In this document: one piece after another, positions 34,553-47,400 of the stretch
Layout: every line of letters begins with the position of its first letter
How positions within the stretch are numbered: position 1 is the stretch's first letter
From: Pomphorhynchus laevis
Lineage: Eukaryota > Acanthocephala > Palaeacanthocephala > Echinorhynchida > Pomphorhynchidae
NCBI GenBank assembly: GCA_012934845.2
Contig: WNNJ02001415.1
Coordinates: 124,001-188,000, forward strand
Length of the DNA: 64,000 bases
Direction: 5' to 3'
Notes under the pieces: model-generated
What the model was told of the DNA's origin: nothing
Database searches by the model: none
The model's input: the letters and a program-made list of their open reading frames with translations, nothing else
Translations under genes and position numbers: made by a program

Positions 34553-35600
34553 AATCTTCTTTTTCTCATCCTTCTTCCATCCCGTCCGGTGTTTCACAAG
34601 GATCCTATTAGGCCCTTTGATTTTCGCTCTTCTTCTCGGTGATTTGTCCTTTATCTCTCATACATTAAATTTTCATGTTATGCAATATGCTGATGACATT
34701 CTCATCTATGCTTACGCATCTGCTTATCGCATTCATGATCTTAGTGTTTTTGGTTCCAAATGTCTTGCCACAATTTTCAATCATATTTCTTCTTTGTCTT
34801 TCTCTGAATTCTAATAAATCAAAGATAATGTGGATACTTCCTCAACGGTTCAGCGTAGAACCTCCCTCCGTATCATTAAATTCTACAATTCTTCCTATCG
34901 TTGACAATCTCGTTTTCTTATACTTTCATTTCGACAACAGACTTTAACTTTAACCTTTCGTTAGAGATAAAGTACGCTCATCTACCCTGATTCTCCGCAA
35001 TCTCCGTCAAATTCGTAGATTGATCGATTTCCCTTCATGTATGACTCTCACATCTTCTCTAGTTTTCTCGAGACGTGATTACTGTCTTAGTTATATTTTC
35101 CAACTCACCTAAATCTACTCTTCTTTCTTTACAACGCATCATCAACGCAGCCGTCCGAGTTCTCCTCCGTCTTCATCGTTTTGATCATACATCCCACCAT
35201 CTTGTTTCTCTCGATTGGCCTACCATTTATTGTCGTGTTCAAATTCGTATTCTTCTCGTTGCTTTTCGCTTCATAACTTCTTATACCCCTTTATTTCTCA
35301 AACTTCCTTTTCTCGAGAATTCTCGTCCTGCGTACTGTGCTCTGCGTTCTCGTAATTCCCTTCTTTTACATGTCCCAAACTACTCTACTTTTGGCTCTCC
35401 CTTCTTCGTTGTGGCTGCTTCTCTCTCGTGGAATCATCTGCCCATTCATATACGCCAATCAACATCAATTCCGTGCTTCAAACGCCAAATGAAATTCCAT
35501 TTCAACAATTAACTAATTAATCTATTAATTTGGCTGTTTTTTTTTGTTAGTGGTCTTGTAAGCGTACAGTTGGCGCGCATTTGCCACATTAAATAAATTA
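34553..35600 (+). mobile_element. LINE family B, main copy, right part (RT second half and 3' end)
   Basis: Continues the RT broken at 29195: PSGVSQGS-like sequence near 34585, LIFALLLGDLSFISH, HVMQYADDILIYAY (34617-34814), then NLRQIRRLIDFPS-like and STLLSLQRIINAAVRVLL, TIYCRVQIRILLVAFRF and WNHLPIHIRQSTSIPCFKRQ (35075-35512). The 3' UTR ends near 35600 with CCACATTAAATAAATTATTA. Frameshifts are present near 34870 and 35060. Several thymine-rich runs and in-frame stops indicate decay. Confidence 0.8.
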
Positions 35601-35689
35601 TTATTAAAAGTTGTCTTGGTTATAATTCTTTACAATGATCAACGACTTTCAGACGCGCTCGCTCTGCTCGCGCGTGCCAAACGACAATC

Positions 35690-36472
35690 GCTCTTTACAA
35701 TGCCAAACGACAATCAACGATACAAGGGCGACAATCAACGATATAAGAGCGACAATCAACGATATAAGAGCGACAATCAACGATATAAGAGCGACAATCA
35801 ACGATATAAGAGCGACAATCAACGATATAAGAGCGACAATCAACGATATAAGAGCGACAATCAACGATATAAGAGCGACAATCAACGATATAAGAGCGAC
35901 AATCAACGATATAAGAGCGACAATCAACGATAAGAGCGACAATCAACGATATAAGAGCGACAATCAACGATAAGAACGACAATCAACGATAAGAACGACA
36001 ATCAACGATAAGAACGACAATCAACGATAAGAACGACAATCAACGATAAGAACGACAATCAACGATAAGAACGACAATCAACGATAAGAACGACAATCAA
36101 CGATAAGAACGACAATCAACGATAAGAACGACAATCCACGATAAGAACGACAATCCACGATAAGAACGACAATCAACGATAAGAACGACAATCAACGATA
36201 AGAACGACAATCAACGATAAGAACGACAATCAACGATAAGAACGACAATCAACGATAAGAACGACAATCAACGATAAGAACGACAATCAACGATAAGAAC
36301 GACAATCAACGATAAGAACGACAATCAACGATAAGAACGACAATCAACGATAAGAACGACAATCAACGATAAGAACGACAATCAACGATAAGAACGACAA
36401 TCAACGATAAGAACGACAATCAACGATAAGAACGACAATCAACGATAAGAACGACAATCAACGATAAAGACA
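35690..36472 (+). repeat. Minisatellite array: 21-bp units changing to 19-bp units
   Basis: About eleven units of CGACAATCAACGATATAAGAG (21 bp with rare variants) fill roughly 35700-35930. After a mixed zone to about 35970, some 26 units of CGACAATCAACGATAAGAA (19 bp) run to about 36465. The 19-bp unit differs from the 21-bp one by loss of a TA dinucleotide and a G to A change. The open frames across the 21-bp part (a 7-residue DNQRYKS repeat on the plus strand) follow from the period being a multiple of three and are not good evidence for a gene. The array ends about 60 bp before the start of a family E cysteine-cluster frame. Confidence 0.95.
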
Positions 36473-36530
36473 ACGATAGGCGAATTCACATTCTACTTTT
36501 CAACGACTGGAACCCCCTGATTTAACGAAG

Positions 36531-36765
36531 ATGAATACTCCAACGAGATGTTGTGCATGTATGGGCCAAATGCGCGTTGTAAAAACTGTAGTTGCGTAAG
36601 GGCGGGTAGAATTTGTCAATTCTGCTTTCCGTGTAGTCAATGTTCAAATAGGTTCCCTGACGTACAACTAGTCAACACTGCTATATCTACGCCTCAGTAT
36701 TTACCTTGTTCTACAAATGTTTCCAATATTCCAGACTAACTTTGTTTGAACTCCATGATTTCGTT
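36531..36765 (+). mobile_element. Family E retroelement, copy E-e, 5' end (cysteine cluster)
   Basis: Starting near the ATG at 36531 (MNTPTRCCACMG), and in a neighbouring frame from 36548, the sequence encodes YGPNARCKNCSCVRAGRICQ and then FCFPCSQCSN. This is the same cysteine pattern as copies E-a and E-d. Similarity fades after about 36740, where LINE F begins. It is a short broken fragment. The minisatellite immediately upstream may be its 5' UTR or an unrelated neighbour. Confidence 0.6.
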
Positions 36766-39700
36766 ACATTAGATATGGAACGCTCTTCGTCGGATTGTGT
36801 GTTGCACTCATTTGAAAAAGTTCCTCGAAGTGTTCCGCGAAATTTCTTTGAGCGTGATTTTCTTTTGTGGGCTGTGTTCTGCCAAACGTGTGGCAGAGCT
36901 AACCCATTATGTCGATAAAACTCAGCTTGCATCAGAGAGCTTAAGAAATGAAATGCAGAAATTGAGAATATCATTCAACTTGTTATCGGCGAATATAAGT
37001 AGCGAATCTAACGCGAAGAGTTCATGTAATTTTACTCAGTCTCCCTCCTTTGCTAGCGTTTTAAAGCGCGCTGTTACTCGATCGGTTCTTGCTACATCGC
37101 AGATAATAAGGACGTTTCTCCGTTTAAAATTTTGCAAGAAGCGGAGAGAGACTCTAGACGCCCTGCTAATGTTATTATTCGCGGTTTGCCAGTATCAGAA
37201 GGGGAAGAGAATGAAATACTGAAAATGATTTCTCATCGGTGTAGATGTTGGAGATGTCCCATTGCGTATGCGTAGGTTCAAAGCTCTTAAGAATGACTGT
37301 CCTCCATGGCTCCTTCTTACTACTAACGAGTTCATTTCAGCTTCGATCTTTAGAAACAGCAAGCACCTAAAAAATAGTGATGATTATAAGCAGGTTTTTG
37401 TACATCCTGATATCTCGCCTGCCGAACAATGTGCCCGCGAAACACTTGATGCCCGACTTAAGGATACGAGAACTAAACATCCGTCTGAGCACTATGCTAT
37501 TAGAAACAATCGTATCGTTCGGTTGGAAAAGATAATTCCTCTGATTGATAATACTTCTTATAGTGAGGTAAGAATAGTGTCGGTAGCAAACTCTTCAATA
37601 TGACTAAAACAAAATTCTCTAATTGTAGAGTCTGGATACGATTTTATTGACCTACGTCGTTTTTTGCTGTTTAATGTAGAAGGTATAGAAACACTTTTAA
37701 AAAAGGATTTAGTGATTACCTTTTATCTTTTGACATCATAGTACTTTTGGAAACTTTCGCTACCTCTCCTATTACATTAAACTCATTTTATACTTTTGAA
37801 ATTTTAGCTACTCTAAGCGATCGCGGTCGACCGAGTGGAGGTGTATTTTTGGCCGTCAATAGACTGTTGAGAGATTGGTCTTTTAAGACTACGGAAAACG
37901 CAATTTATCTTAATTCGTTAAATTTGGTAATAATTGCTTGTTATTTCAGTCCTTCCTAGGGTGCATGCGATATTATCGTTATTGCTGGTGACTTTAATAC
38001 TATCTTTAATACTAGTTATTAATACTATCGTTATTGCTGGTGACTTTAACGCCAATCCTAGTCGCTCCGCTCAGAAACTCGATTTATTGAAAAAGTTCTT
38101 TGTGTCTCACGATTTTACCCTTTTCGGTCCCATTTAAGGCTGGACATATGAATTTGGACAATCTAGGAGTTGTCTTGATTTAATATTTGCTAATTTTGAG
38201 ATACATAACATGTGTCTAGATTTTGATTCTACTTGGGCGCTATGTCACAAACATAAGCCAGTGATATGTATTCTAGAGGGCTTTGTGACATGCCGTAGTA
38301 CTTACCAATCTGTTCAAGCCGTCAGTAAGAAAATCTCATTTGAAGCTCTTGATCTTAATAATTTGGAGGATTCTAAGCGTCTTTTGAGTAAGGGACACAT
38401 TTCTCACAGTTACTCTTTACTTTGCAACACACTTTTATCTTCATGTGAGATTAAAAATCCCGTTTCTCGTAGTTCGTTTAGAATGCCGAGTAATTAGAGA
38501 CGATTGTAGAAACTTCTACTTTCTTTCTACAAGTCGAATGAATTTGCACTCTCCAACTCAAATTTCGTATACTTACGTAGGCTTTATTTGAATGGTGCGA
38601 AAAAGTTTAAGTTAGAGATCTTATTAGCAAAAGAACGAAAACTGCTTCCCAGAGCAGAAAATGCTACGTGGCTTTTACACTCTAGATCATGTTAACTTGC
38701 TTCTCGGATTCTTTTGGAACAGTGGCGTCAACATTTTGTGATTATTCTGGCTTCAACTCATCTTCCGTCTTTTAATTCTAAGGATTGTGTTCTTTATTGC
38801 CATCTAACAGACCAAAATCATCTTAATATTAGTTTTGACATAGACGAAATTGAGTTTTGTCTAATCAAGATGTCCTCCTGTAAAGCAGCTGGAATAGACC
38901 AATTGTGTGTGGAACACATGAGACAGACCTTCTGCTTAGTTTCGGACTATTGGCTATTTTTCTTCAATGCTATTCTTAGAAGTCACCCTATCCTACTTGG
39001 ATGGCGTGATGGCATAATCAAGATAATCTACAAGGGATCAGGGGACCCTTCGTGTAAAGACTCGTACAGAGGGATAGCGCTACTTAATCATGCATATAAA
39101 GTTTTATCGAATTTAATGGCGTTGCGTTTGCTACGGTTTCGCAGTGATTTGTTACCATCTGAACAACATGGGTTCCGTAGAGGTTATTCGACACTGAGTG
39201 CTCTTCAAATTCTAAGGTCAAAGGTTCTGGATACTATACGTAAGCACTCATCCTTGTACGCAGTGTTTATCGATTTTGCTAAGGCCTTTGATTCTATAGA
39301 TAGAGTGTTGCTTTTGTCAAAGCTTCATAAAAAAGTGAACGTTCATGGTGATTTTCTATTACTTCTCAAAAGAATCCTAGCGCCTAGTTCATTACGAATT
39401 TTTGACTGCGTGAATTACTCCGAAGTATTTACCACCAGTCGTGGAGTATAACAGGGAGATCCGCTTAGCCCGTTATTATTTTCTTTTTTGTTGGGCCTTC
39501 CAAATTTTATTCGTTCATCAGTATCATATGTTACAACTATATTGTATGCGGATGATTTAGCCTTGATAACATTAAATAGGGATTACGCTCAATTGGCTAT
39601 TTCAGCCCTGTTAAATTATTGCGAAACTAATGGACTCATTATTAATACAGAAAAATCCAAAATTATTAAATTTAGAAAAGGTGGACCTTGTCGTCATGAT

Positions 39701-40590
39701 GACGTGCTGTATATCAGGGACAATATTTTAGAGTTCGTGTCGACATATAAGTATCTTGGATTTTTGCTTAGCTCGCGATGGTCATTCAAAGCGCATCTAT
39801 TGAAACAGTCCGAATTTACGAATGCTGCATCTAAACTTGGATTACTTTCGTTTGAGGGTGCGGTAAGTTACTTTAGCATAACGCTGCTACCTATTTTTAG
39901 TTATGGAATTAGATGTTTCTGGACCGATTTGTTACCGACGGATTTTCAGATAATTGACAAATGTTTCTGGCGATTCCTAAACCGAGTTGGTAGAAATCTC
40001 CCCTAAAGCTACCTCTACGGCGGTGGCCCCCTTAGTAGATCAACACCCTTGACAGTAAAAATATTAAATGATTTACATCTTGACTCTACAGATGCTTATT
40101 TAGAAAACCGATATCTCTTTGATTCCAAAGTCAGTAGATTAGATCCTGATATATTCTGTTCCCCTGTTTACACACAATCAACTTGAAGGAACCCAAACTA
40201 TCACAAATGTCCGCTTATCTGGCGTCTATCATTAGATGGCTATCATTCAAAATTTTGCATTATTCGGCTTCCTTTCCACTCTCGCACATCCAGATGTTAT
40301 TGTTAGTTTTGCTCATTATCTTGCTCTTCTCTGCTACATGTTTTTAAGTGTCCACACTTATCCTCTTTGCCATTAAAACTTATTGACAAGGGACAGTTGT
40401 ACTTGTGATTTAGCTTATGCATTTCATTGTACTTACATTACAGTTTTTATACGCCATGCTGGTTACCTCAGTTTATTTATTTTGCTTGATTATTTTGATT
40501 ACTATGTTACTGTGTCTGTTTAAGTGCTTTTGTATGTTACCCGAAGCCGAGAGGGGTTAACGGGAAAATAAAACCGCGCATTATTATGAT
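36766..40590 (+). mobile_element. LINE family F, nearly complete, broken
   Basis: ORF1 remains occupy about 36770-37600, with a zinc-ribbon-like CGLCSAKRVAEL (36797-37222), a coiled segment (QLASESLRNEMQKLRISFNL), and a C-terminal RNA-binding block with IFRNSKHLKNSDDYKQVFVH and HYAIRNNRIVRLEKI (37262-37603). ORF2 has endonuclease remains (IVIAGDFNANPSRSAQKLD, 37934-38137) and an RT: MSSCKAAGIDQLCVEHM, YRGIALLNHAYKVLSNLMAL, EQHGFRRGYSTLSALQIL, VFIDFAKAFDSIDRVLLLSK (38714-39451), then QGDPLSPLLF and TILYADDLALITL (39488-40006). The 3' end is near 40585, after GAAGCCGAGAGGGGTTAACG. One stop falls just before QGDPLSP and frames change elsewhere. The RT is unlike families B-G; I leave its clade open (L2- or RTE-like). 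Confidence 0.8.
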
Positions 40591-41270
40591 GGCAGTTACA
40601 AAACCCGCTTTCTTGTCAGTGTAGACATTTGTTCAGCATGTCACATGTTCAGTCTTGTCATGCAGGTGGGTTGCCGACAATCCGCCACAATATTGTGTAA
40701 ACTGTGTATACATTAAGCCGACTCTACAGGCAGTACCCGAGTTTGTGACTTTCGACGCTACTACGACTACTACCGATGTTAATGCGCGCTCAGACATTTC
40801 GTGTAATGGATTGGTTGGTGATGGTAAGGAGCGGTCCTTACTGGACATCAATGTGTGTAATTATCTTGCTCCATCCTATTCAGCTGGTCCTGTTTCATCC
40901 AAATTCATGTATTATGAACAACGAAAACGAGCTAAATATCGTGAAAGAGTTGGGCGTATTGAGAGAGCGCACTTTGTGCCGATGATTTTCGCTGCGAATG
41001 GGGACACTGGACCTTCTGCGTCGAAAGTGTTAAAACGGATTGCACAGCTCAGAGCTTCGAGATAGTCCCTCCATTATAATGAATGCATTAATTCCCTTCG
41101 ATGTAGAATCAGATTTGCATTGGCTAGGGTTTCGTCGATGTGCATTCGGTTAGCATGATCTACCAGAAACAACCTAATTCAAAATGGTTTCAAACATAAT
41201 GTTTTATGGGACTCATTAGCGGGTAACCTTGTAAATGTAATTAAATAATAATTATTAAAAAATTATTATT
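40591..41270 (+). mobile_element. Family E retroelement, copy E-f: nuclease-like 3' end
   Basis: Near 40665 the plus strand encodes SCHAGGLPTIRHNIV, preceded by CSACH. The frame 40655-41065 then carries LLDINVCNYLAPSYS, YYEQRKRAKYRERVGRIERA and HFVPMIFAANGDTGPSASK. The sequence continues with CRIRFALARVSSMCIRLA to about 41160. This copy preserves the end of the family E protein best: a Cys/His cluster, an RHN motif, and a D...K-x-RAKY...P-x-IF pattern like a PD-(D/E)XK nuclease. The 3' UTR ends near 41270 in an AT-rich tail. The RT part is missing. Confidence 0.7.
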
Positions 41271-41279
41271 ATGTGGTTC

Positions 41280-41458
41280 GTTCAACTTAAAAACCTATAT
41301 ATACTAGTAAGATCGCAATATTTCCCATTAATGTAGCATCATCTGCATACCATATTTGATTGATCTGAGGTACAATAGTTTGAATATGTTGAATAAAAGG
41401 CAAGGCTACTCCATCAAAGGCTGACATTGCAAGTAAATCTCCTTGAGTCACACCTTGT
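41280..41458 (-). mobile_element. Family E retroelement, copy E-g, RT fragment left of the LTR element
   Basis: On the minus strand this encodes KTISQGVTQGDLLAMSAFDG, then VALPFIQHIQTIVPQ and IWYADDATLMG, the RT core of family E. Its upstream continuation lies at 47502-47660. The two are separated by an LTR retrotransposon that duplicated GATAT (plus-strand reading) at its ends. Confidence 0.75.
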
Positions 41459-41463
41459 GATAT

Positions 41464-41583
41464 TGTCTTAATCGAGTAAATCGAGTAGACGTAAATAGGG
41501 TTTTTATTCAACAGATTTACAATAAATAGTTAGTAAACGATTATAAGTAGTTGATAACATTCTTTTATGTGAAATATCATCCA
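41464..41583 (-). repeat. Left (3') LTR of the gypsy fossil
   Basis: About 120 bp, a very short LTR, beginning and ending with TG/CA-type ends when read on the minus strand. Its core matches the two parts of the right LTR (about 45235-45285 and 47438-47496), which a LINE G insertion has separated. Confidence 0.75.
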
Positions 41584-44500
41584 GGTACTTTGGTCTACTT
41601 TTAACTCGAGACTCTCGGTCGTTTGGTTTGATATCAGCTGTTTTGACGGACGACTCATTTTTTGGATTGATTTCAGGCAAATTTTGAGCGCTTTTATTCA
41701 ATTAATTATTGTCGATAAGATCGGCTGGGATATTGCTTCATAATTCTTTAAACTGTGAAGCATATTCGGCAGGTTGATGTTTTTCTTGCGTGTCCATATC
41801 CGCTTCTGGAAATCGAGCAATCTTTCGTATCAAAACATTTAATTCCTTCTGAGTATCATAATTCACCGTGGCATAATTTCCATTTGTCCCGACCAGTTTT
41901 ACTTGTCGATAAGATCTGTTCTCTTACGATGGCTGTTCAGCAAGGACTGTATTTCTACTTTTCATCCATGGCGGTAAGATAACATGATTTAAGGAATTGT
42001 GCTTGTGACTAAACATTCGTAAGTGAGGCGAGTATCCGGTCGCGGTGCACAGGAGTGTTCTAATGGACGATAATACCTATGAAAGCACTGATTCCCATTG
42101 TTTCGGCGATTTCCCATCAGATTTCAACTTCAATTGTATCGTCTTCCAAATTATTCCGACATAGAGCTCCGCTTGTTCATTCCCACGTGGATTGTACGGT
42201 GTTGATCGACTATAGGCTAAATCTGTTGATGACAGATAATCTTGGAATTCTTTGGATTAAAAGCATGATCTTTGGTCCGAATGTATTTTAGCAGGACAAC
42301 TGAATATACCAAAAATTTTCTTCAAACAATTGATAACCGTCGATGACGAACAATCTGAACGTGGAATTGCGAATGGAAAGCGTGAGTATTCGTCCACTTC
42401 GCATAGTAAATACCGATTGCGGGTCGTCGATTACAAAGGACCTTTAAAATCTATATTCAGCCGTTCGAATGTCTGAGTTGCAGTTATTACATGTGAGTTT
42501 CGATTTGCAAAATCGTGATTTTAATTCGGCACATGTTTTTAATTGCTCAATAATATTGACGACATCAGTCTTATCGAAGGGAAGATCGTGTTCCTTAACA
42601 TAATGCATCATATGTGTAATTCCTGGATGGCATAATGAAGTGTGTATCTTTATCAGATCCGTTATTCGTTTATAACAGTGTAAGCACATGTCATTCTGGA
42701 CATGGCATCAGCAACTGTGTTGTTTGATCCCGGACGATATTGGATGTCATATTGATACGGAGCTAGTTCTAAGCGCCATCTAGCGACTTTGACATTTTTT
42801 ATTTTGTTCGTATTGTAACGTTTAAACATGTAGTTAAATGATCTCTGATCGGTGATTATCGTGAAATGTCGTCCAAGCAAGAAATGTCGCCAGTGCTGTA
42901 TGACATTGACGATTGCTTGAGCTTTTTTCCATGATTGGTTGTCGTAGTGACGTCTTTGGCAACGTTTGAGAAAAAATTTGATAGGATTATCGTTTTGAAT
43001 GAGAACCGCACCAATTGCGGAATACGACGCATCAGTTTCAAGGATAAGTAGGTTTCCAGGCGAAATGCAGATAATGTAGCGGTCGATATTTCCTTCTTGA
43101 ATGCTTCAATTACTCTTATTATTTGTAATGAAGGGTGTCAAGATTCACATTTTAATAATGTCTGTATTTTTGTCGAAAATGATTGAATCCACTTAATGTA
43201 GTATGCTAGTAGGCCCAGAAACTTTTGCGTCGATTTGTTATCTTGCGGGATTGGATGATTCATTAAATGCTTTATGCGTTCAGAATCTGGTTTTAGGGTA
43301 CCATGAGAAATTTGATTTCCCAGAAAATTCAATTCGTATTTCTTGCATGCAGTCTTTTCGTTAACTATCTTTAAGTTTATCTTAGTAGCTACTTCGCAGA
43401 ATTTTTGATATCTATTGTAGTGTTCTTCATCCGTCTTACCGCAAATTATTATATCGTCGAGATACGCGTATATTCCACTTAGCTGATTCTCAGAAATTAT
43501 GTTATTCATTAGTCGTTGAAAAACGGATACCGCATTGGTCAATCCAAATGGGATATGTTTGTATTGGTAAAGTTCCCCACAAGCTTCAAAAGCTGTGTAC
43601 GGCTTGTCTTCTTAAATTAACGGAATCTGATAATATGCTTTTGACAAGTTGACTGTTGTAAAGACTGAATTACACGCAATCCTCGTTATCAAATCTTCAA
43701 TGTTAGGTAATGGGTAGACATCCAACATCGTGTATTTGTTGATTGTACGAGAATAGTATATTACAATTCGCGGTTTTTTTCTTTGATTTGAAACAACTAG
43801 AGCTTGTGCCCTGCCCTCCACGGTGACTGACTCTCTTCAATAATATCTCGCTTCAACAGTAGTTCTATTTCGGTGCTGATGAACTTGGCATTTCCGTGGG
43901 TTTGGTGACGAGATTTGGTGACGAGATTTGGTAGAAATGGGATGTAGATTTTTTGGTATATCAGGAAAAAAGTAACCGGATCAACATGTATTGCATTAAA
44001 TGTGTATAAAGCGGCTAAAGTGATACCAGGCTATCGACCTCTAAATTGAAAAGTAACGTGTCCGAGTCGTGTTAGGAAATCTCGACTAAGAATCACAGGT
44101 GAGCATAAACTTGGCATAATAAAAAATCGAGTATCTGCGAATACTCTATCCATGAAATGAATTGTAACATTGCAAGCATGACGTACAAGAATGAAACGGG
44201 AAGATGAAGCTAATTGAACACGTTTATTGCAACATATTCGTTTCAGTGTTTGGAAATTTGCTACAGATTCATCCATAAAGTTATCGCTACTTCCAGTGTC
44301 AACAAGAATATTAAGGTTATTGTTATTAATTGAGATTGTTTGAAGGTTGTTAAACATTAATTGGTCGGAACCATTAATTAAGCACAGAGAAGCAGATAAG
44401 TTAGTTGGTTTATTATTCTTTCTTGACTTGCATGATGACGAAAAGTGTCCATTTTTTCACACGTATGGCAAACATAGTATCGAGCTGGACATTGGATACG

Positions 44501-45285
44501 CGGATGATAGACCTGACTACAAAAGTAGCATCGTATGTTGTTATTAAGCTTGTTTGTATTTCCAGAAAATCGTTGGGCCACGGCTAGATTAGGATCATTC
44601 GTCGAATCATCTGTGCCATCGATTAAATTTTGTTCAGTTACCAGGCTGGCTAGGGTTTGTTCTGTTGAAGAGAATACAGCTGCTTGTGAATTAGCCGATT
44701 CGAGGGATTTGGCAATTGAAATCAAATCGTTCAAATCGGATTTGCGAGATTCTAGTAATCGTTGTCTGATATAAGAACTATGTAGTCCCTGAATAAATGT
44801 GTCGGCCATATGCTCGTTTCGATTTGCTATCGCATCTACTGCTTTGAAGTCACATGAATCTGCAAGTTGTTCCAGCTGGTGTATTTATTTCTCGATGGAA
44901 ATTGACGGGTCCTGACCACAAATATGTAATTGAAAGCGACTAGAAATTAGATTGACTGGCTTTGTGAAAACGGAATCAAGTATCTTTATTGCGTCATTTA
45001 AAGTTGTGCAATCTTTTATAAGTCGAAATATTCTTGTAGATTCCTGGTTTATCAGGAGAAAAAGTTTAGCATTCTCTGAAGAATCTGCTTGCAAAGACAG
45101 ATAGTTCACAAGTCTCCGTTTCCAATGTCCCCAATGTTCTTGGGAATCGCTATCGTCCGGATCGATTGACAGCATGTTAGGTACCAAGACTTTGTCCATT
45201 TCGTCGAATACAATAATCTGTTGAATAAAGTGTTATAATCGAGTAAATCGAGTAGACGTAAATAGGGTTTTTATTCAACAGATTA

Positions 45286-47400
45286 TTATTATTAAATACA
45301 ACAGCAGCAAAAGAGCGTAGAGCCCGTACAGGCTGGGTACAGGGTAAAAAACAAATATCAATGAAAATCAGATTGTTCTAAGTTAATAAATTCTTCAGAC
45401 TTCTCTTGAAGGACAAAATACTGGATGCCGAAACCACTTGACTTGGTAGCTTATTCCAGCTTTTTCATGTTCGGTTGACAATTGTGTTAAATCTTCTTCG
45501 TGGACGAATGTGGGTCTTTAACGTGAGGTGATGTCTCCTCAATCTGTTTGAATTTCGAAGTTCGAACAGTTTACGACAAACATGTTCCCCTCTGCCCTTT
45601 TTGAACATTAAGCGTTGTCCACACAAACATTAAATCAGATGACTTTAAAGATTTCTTCACTGTGGTCACACCAAGTGCGTGGAGTCGAAAAATGAATGAG
45701 AGCTTGCGTTGGCTGGGTACAAGATGTGTGGCCTTGTGTAATATGGATTCGTACAGGTTCATCTCTGTCGTAGTTTGAGGGTGGCAGGCAGGTGAAGCGT
45801 ATCTCATTAAAGATAAGACATAAGCATTGTAAATTAACTTAAAACTGGATGCGTCAAGCTGGCCAATGGTTCTTCTAATAAGTCCTAAAATTCGACGGCA
45901 TTTAGCAACTGTGTGACTGGTATGTGGAATGGTCGATAAGCTTTTATTTACGATCACTCCAAGGTATTGAAATTGGGGAACTGTTTCAATTTCTCTTCCG
46001 TCAATGGTATATGACGAATTGATGTGTAGATGTTTGATGCTCATATGTTTTGACTTATCAGGGTTTAATACCAGTCCCCGTTGATTACACCATACCTTAA
46101 TATTATTAATGTCTCTCTGGAATATCATTGGATCTCGGTTATCGATTATTAGTCGCCAAATTTTCAAGTCGTCGGCATATAAACCACATGGACTCGAAAT
46201 AGCTGTAGTAAGCTCGTTGATGTAAATAATGAAGAGCAATGGACTGAGTACCGATCCCTGAGGAACACCGCGTCCAAGAGTTCTTGTCTTTGACATATGT
46301 TTATTGGCCAATACAGTAATCTTCCGATTTCTAAGGAAGGAGTTAATCCAATTTAGGAGGGTTCCTCTGATGCCGTACTGTTCCAGCGTAATAAGGAGGA
46401 CATCATGGTATATCCGATCAAATGCTTTGCTGAGGTCGAAAAACAAAACATCAACACTAACTTCAGCCTCGGCATATCTAGTCCAATCACTTCTCGCAAG
46501 TACGAGGTTTGTGACAGTAGATCTTCCTGGGCGGAAACCATGCTGGTTGTCGCAGAGTACTTGGTTCCCTTCTAGGTGCCCGATGATTCGTTTAAAAAGC
46601 AGTTTCTCTAGCACTTTACAAGCAACGCAGGTAAGGCTTATGGGCCGATAGTTGCTTGCTAGATTACGGTCGCCTTTTTTGTAGAGAGGTCGGATTATAG
46701 AACATTTCCAATCTGATGGTATACAGCCTGTTGACAAAGAGAAATCGAATATGGTGTGTAAAGGTTTATATATTACTGGTGCAAGTTCCCGAAGAAGAAT
46801 TGGAGGAATATTGTCTGGTCCTGCCGCAATTGATCGTGGTAGCTTTAGAAGTTCGTTAAGTACCTCAAATTTATCAAATGGAGTAAATTCGTAACACGGA
46901 TATTGAGCTGTGGAGACTCGGGGGCAATACTGACAGGTAGGACTCTCTAGCGTGAATTGATCCAGGAAAATATTGGCAATTGCTTTGTCATCAAATGTGA
47001 GCTTACCGGTTTCCATAAATATAGAGTTGATCTTAGGCGTAGTTGATCTTTGCGATTTGATAATCGACAAAGATTGGAAACGAAGCACCTGCGTTTCTGA
47101 CGTTTGAGTGCCGTTACTTGATTTCGTAATTCCTTGTAATCGGTCCAAGAACAATTCCCTTCTTTGAATTTTTTGTAAATTTTGTCTCTTGTCTTAATCA
47201 TTTGTTTAATCTGCGAGTCAAACCAAATGAGAGTTTTGTGGGATGTGCGCTGACGTTTTAAAGGGGAGAAGTAATTTAGAGCATTGATCAAGGTAGATTT
47301 GAAATTTTCCCAGCACTGATCTATGCCAATTACATATGGATTAGTCCATTGAATGTTTCGAATAGCTTGCGTCATACTTGCGAAATTCGCTCTACAATAA
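45286..47400 (-). mobile_element. LINE family G, 5'-truncated copy inserted in the gypsy LTR
   Basis: On the minus strand the unit begins after the endonuclease (47375-46947: LIWFDSQIKQMIKTRDKIYK), carries a long RT frame (47154-45571) and ends in an AAT-repeat tail at about 45286. LTR sequence continues on both sides. At the 5' junction (about 47400-47437) a short stretch of LTR words (CTACAATAAATAGTTACAAT) is repeated, which fits a target duplication plus filler made during insertion. Its reading frame is long and clean, so this is among the youngest insertions here. Confidence 0.85.
45571..47154 (-). pseudogene. LINE G ORF2 fragment: reverse transcriptase, long open frame
   Basis: This 527-residue open frame contains the whole RT: AAGPDNIPPILLRELAPVIY, WKCSIIRPLYKKGDRNLASN, NQHGFRPGRSTVTNLVLARS, LFFDLSKAFDRIYHD, RGVPQGSVLSPLLFIIYINE and GLYADDLKIWRL, then FQYLGVIVNKSLSTIPH and the helix RRILGLIRRTIGQLD. 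The endonuclease is missing through 5' truncation. The last C-terminal part continues in another frame after a shift near 45580 (plus-strand readings resembling FNTIVNRT and LPSQVVSAS), so the protein is incomplete at both ends. Confidence 0.85.

Noticed and set aside
35616-35982. Repetitive proteins on both strands (DNQRYKS, IVALISL and related repeats)
   Set aside because: They are read-throughs of a 21-bp minisatellite whose period is a multiple of three; every frame on both strands opens in the same way, so this is not evidence of coding.
35690-36472. CRISPR array
   Set aside because: The 19/21-bp units are directly tandem without unique spacers, and the DNA is clearly from an animal.
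45200-45300. Family G LINE and the LTR element as a single unit
   Set aside because: LTR sequence resumes on the far side of the LINE and the left LTR is uninterrupted, so the LINE is a later insertion.
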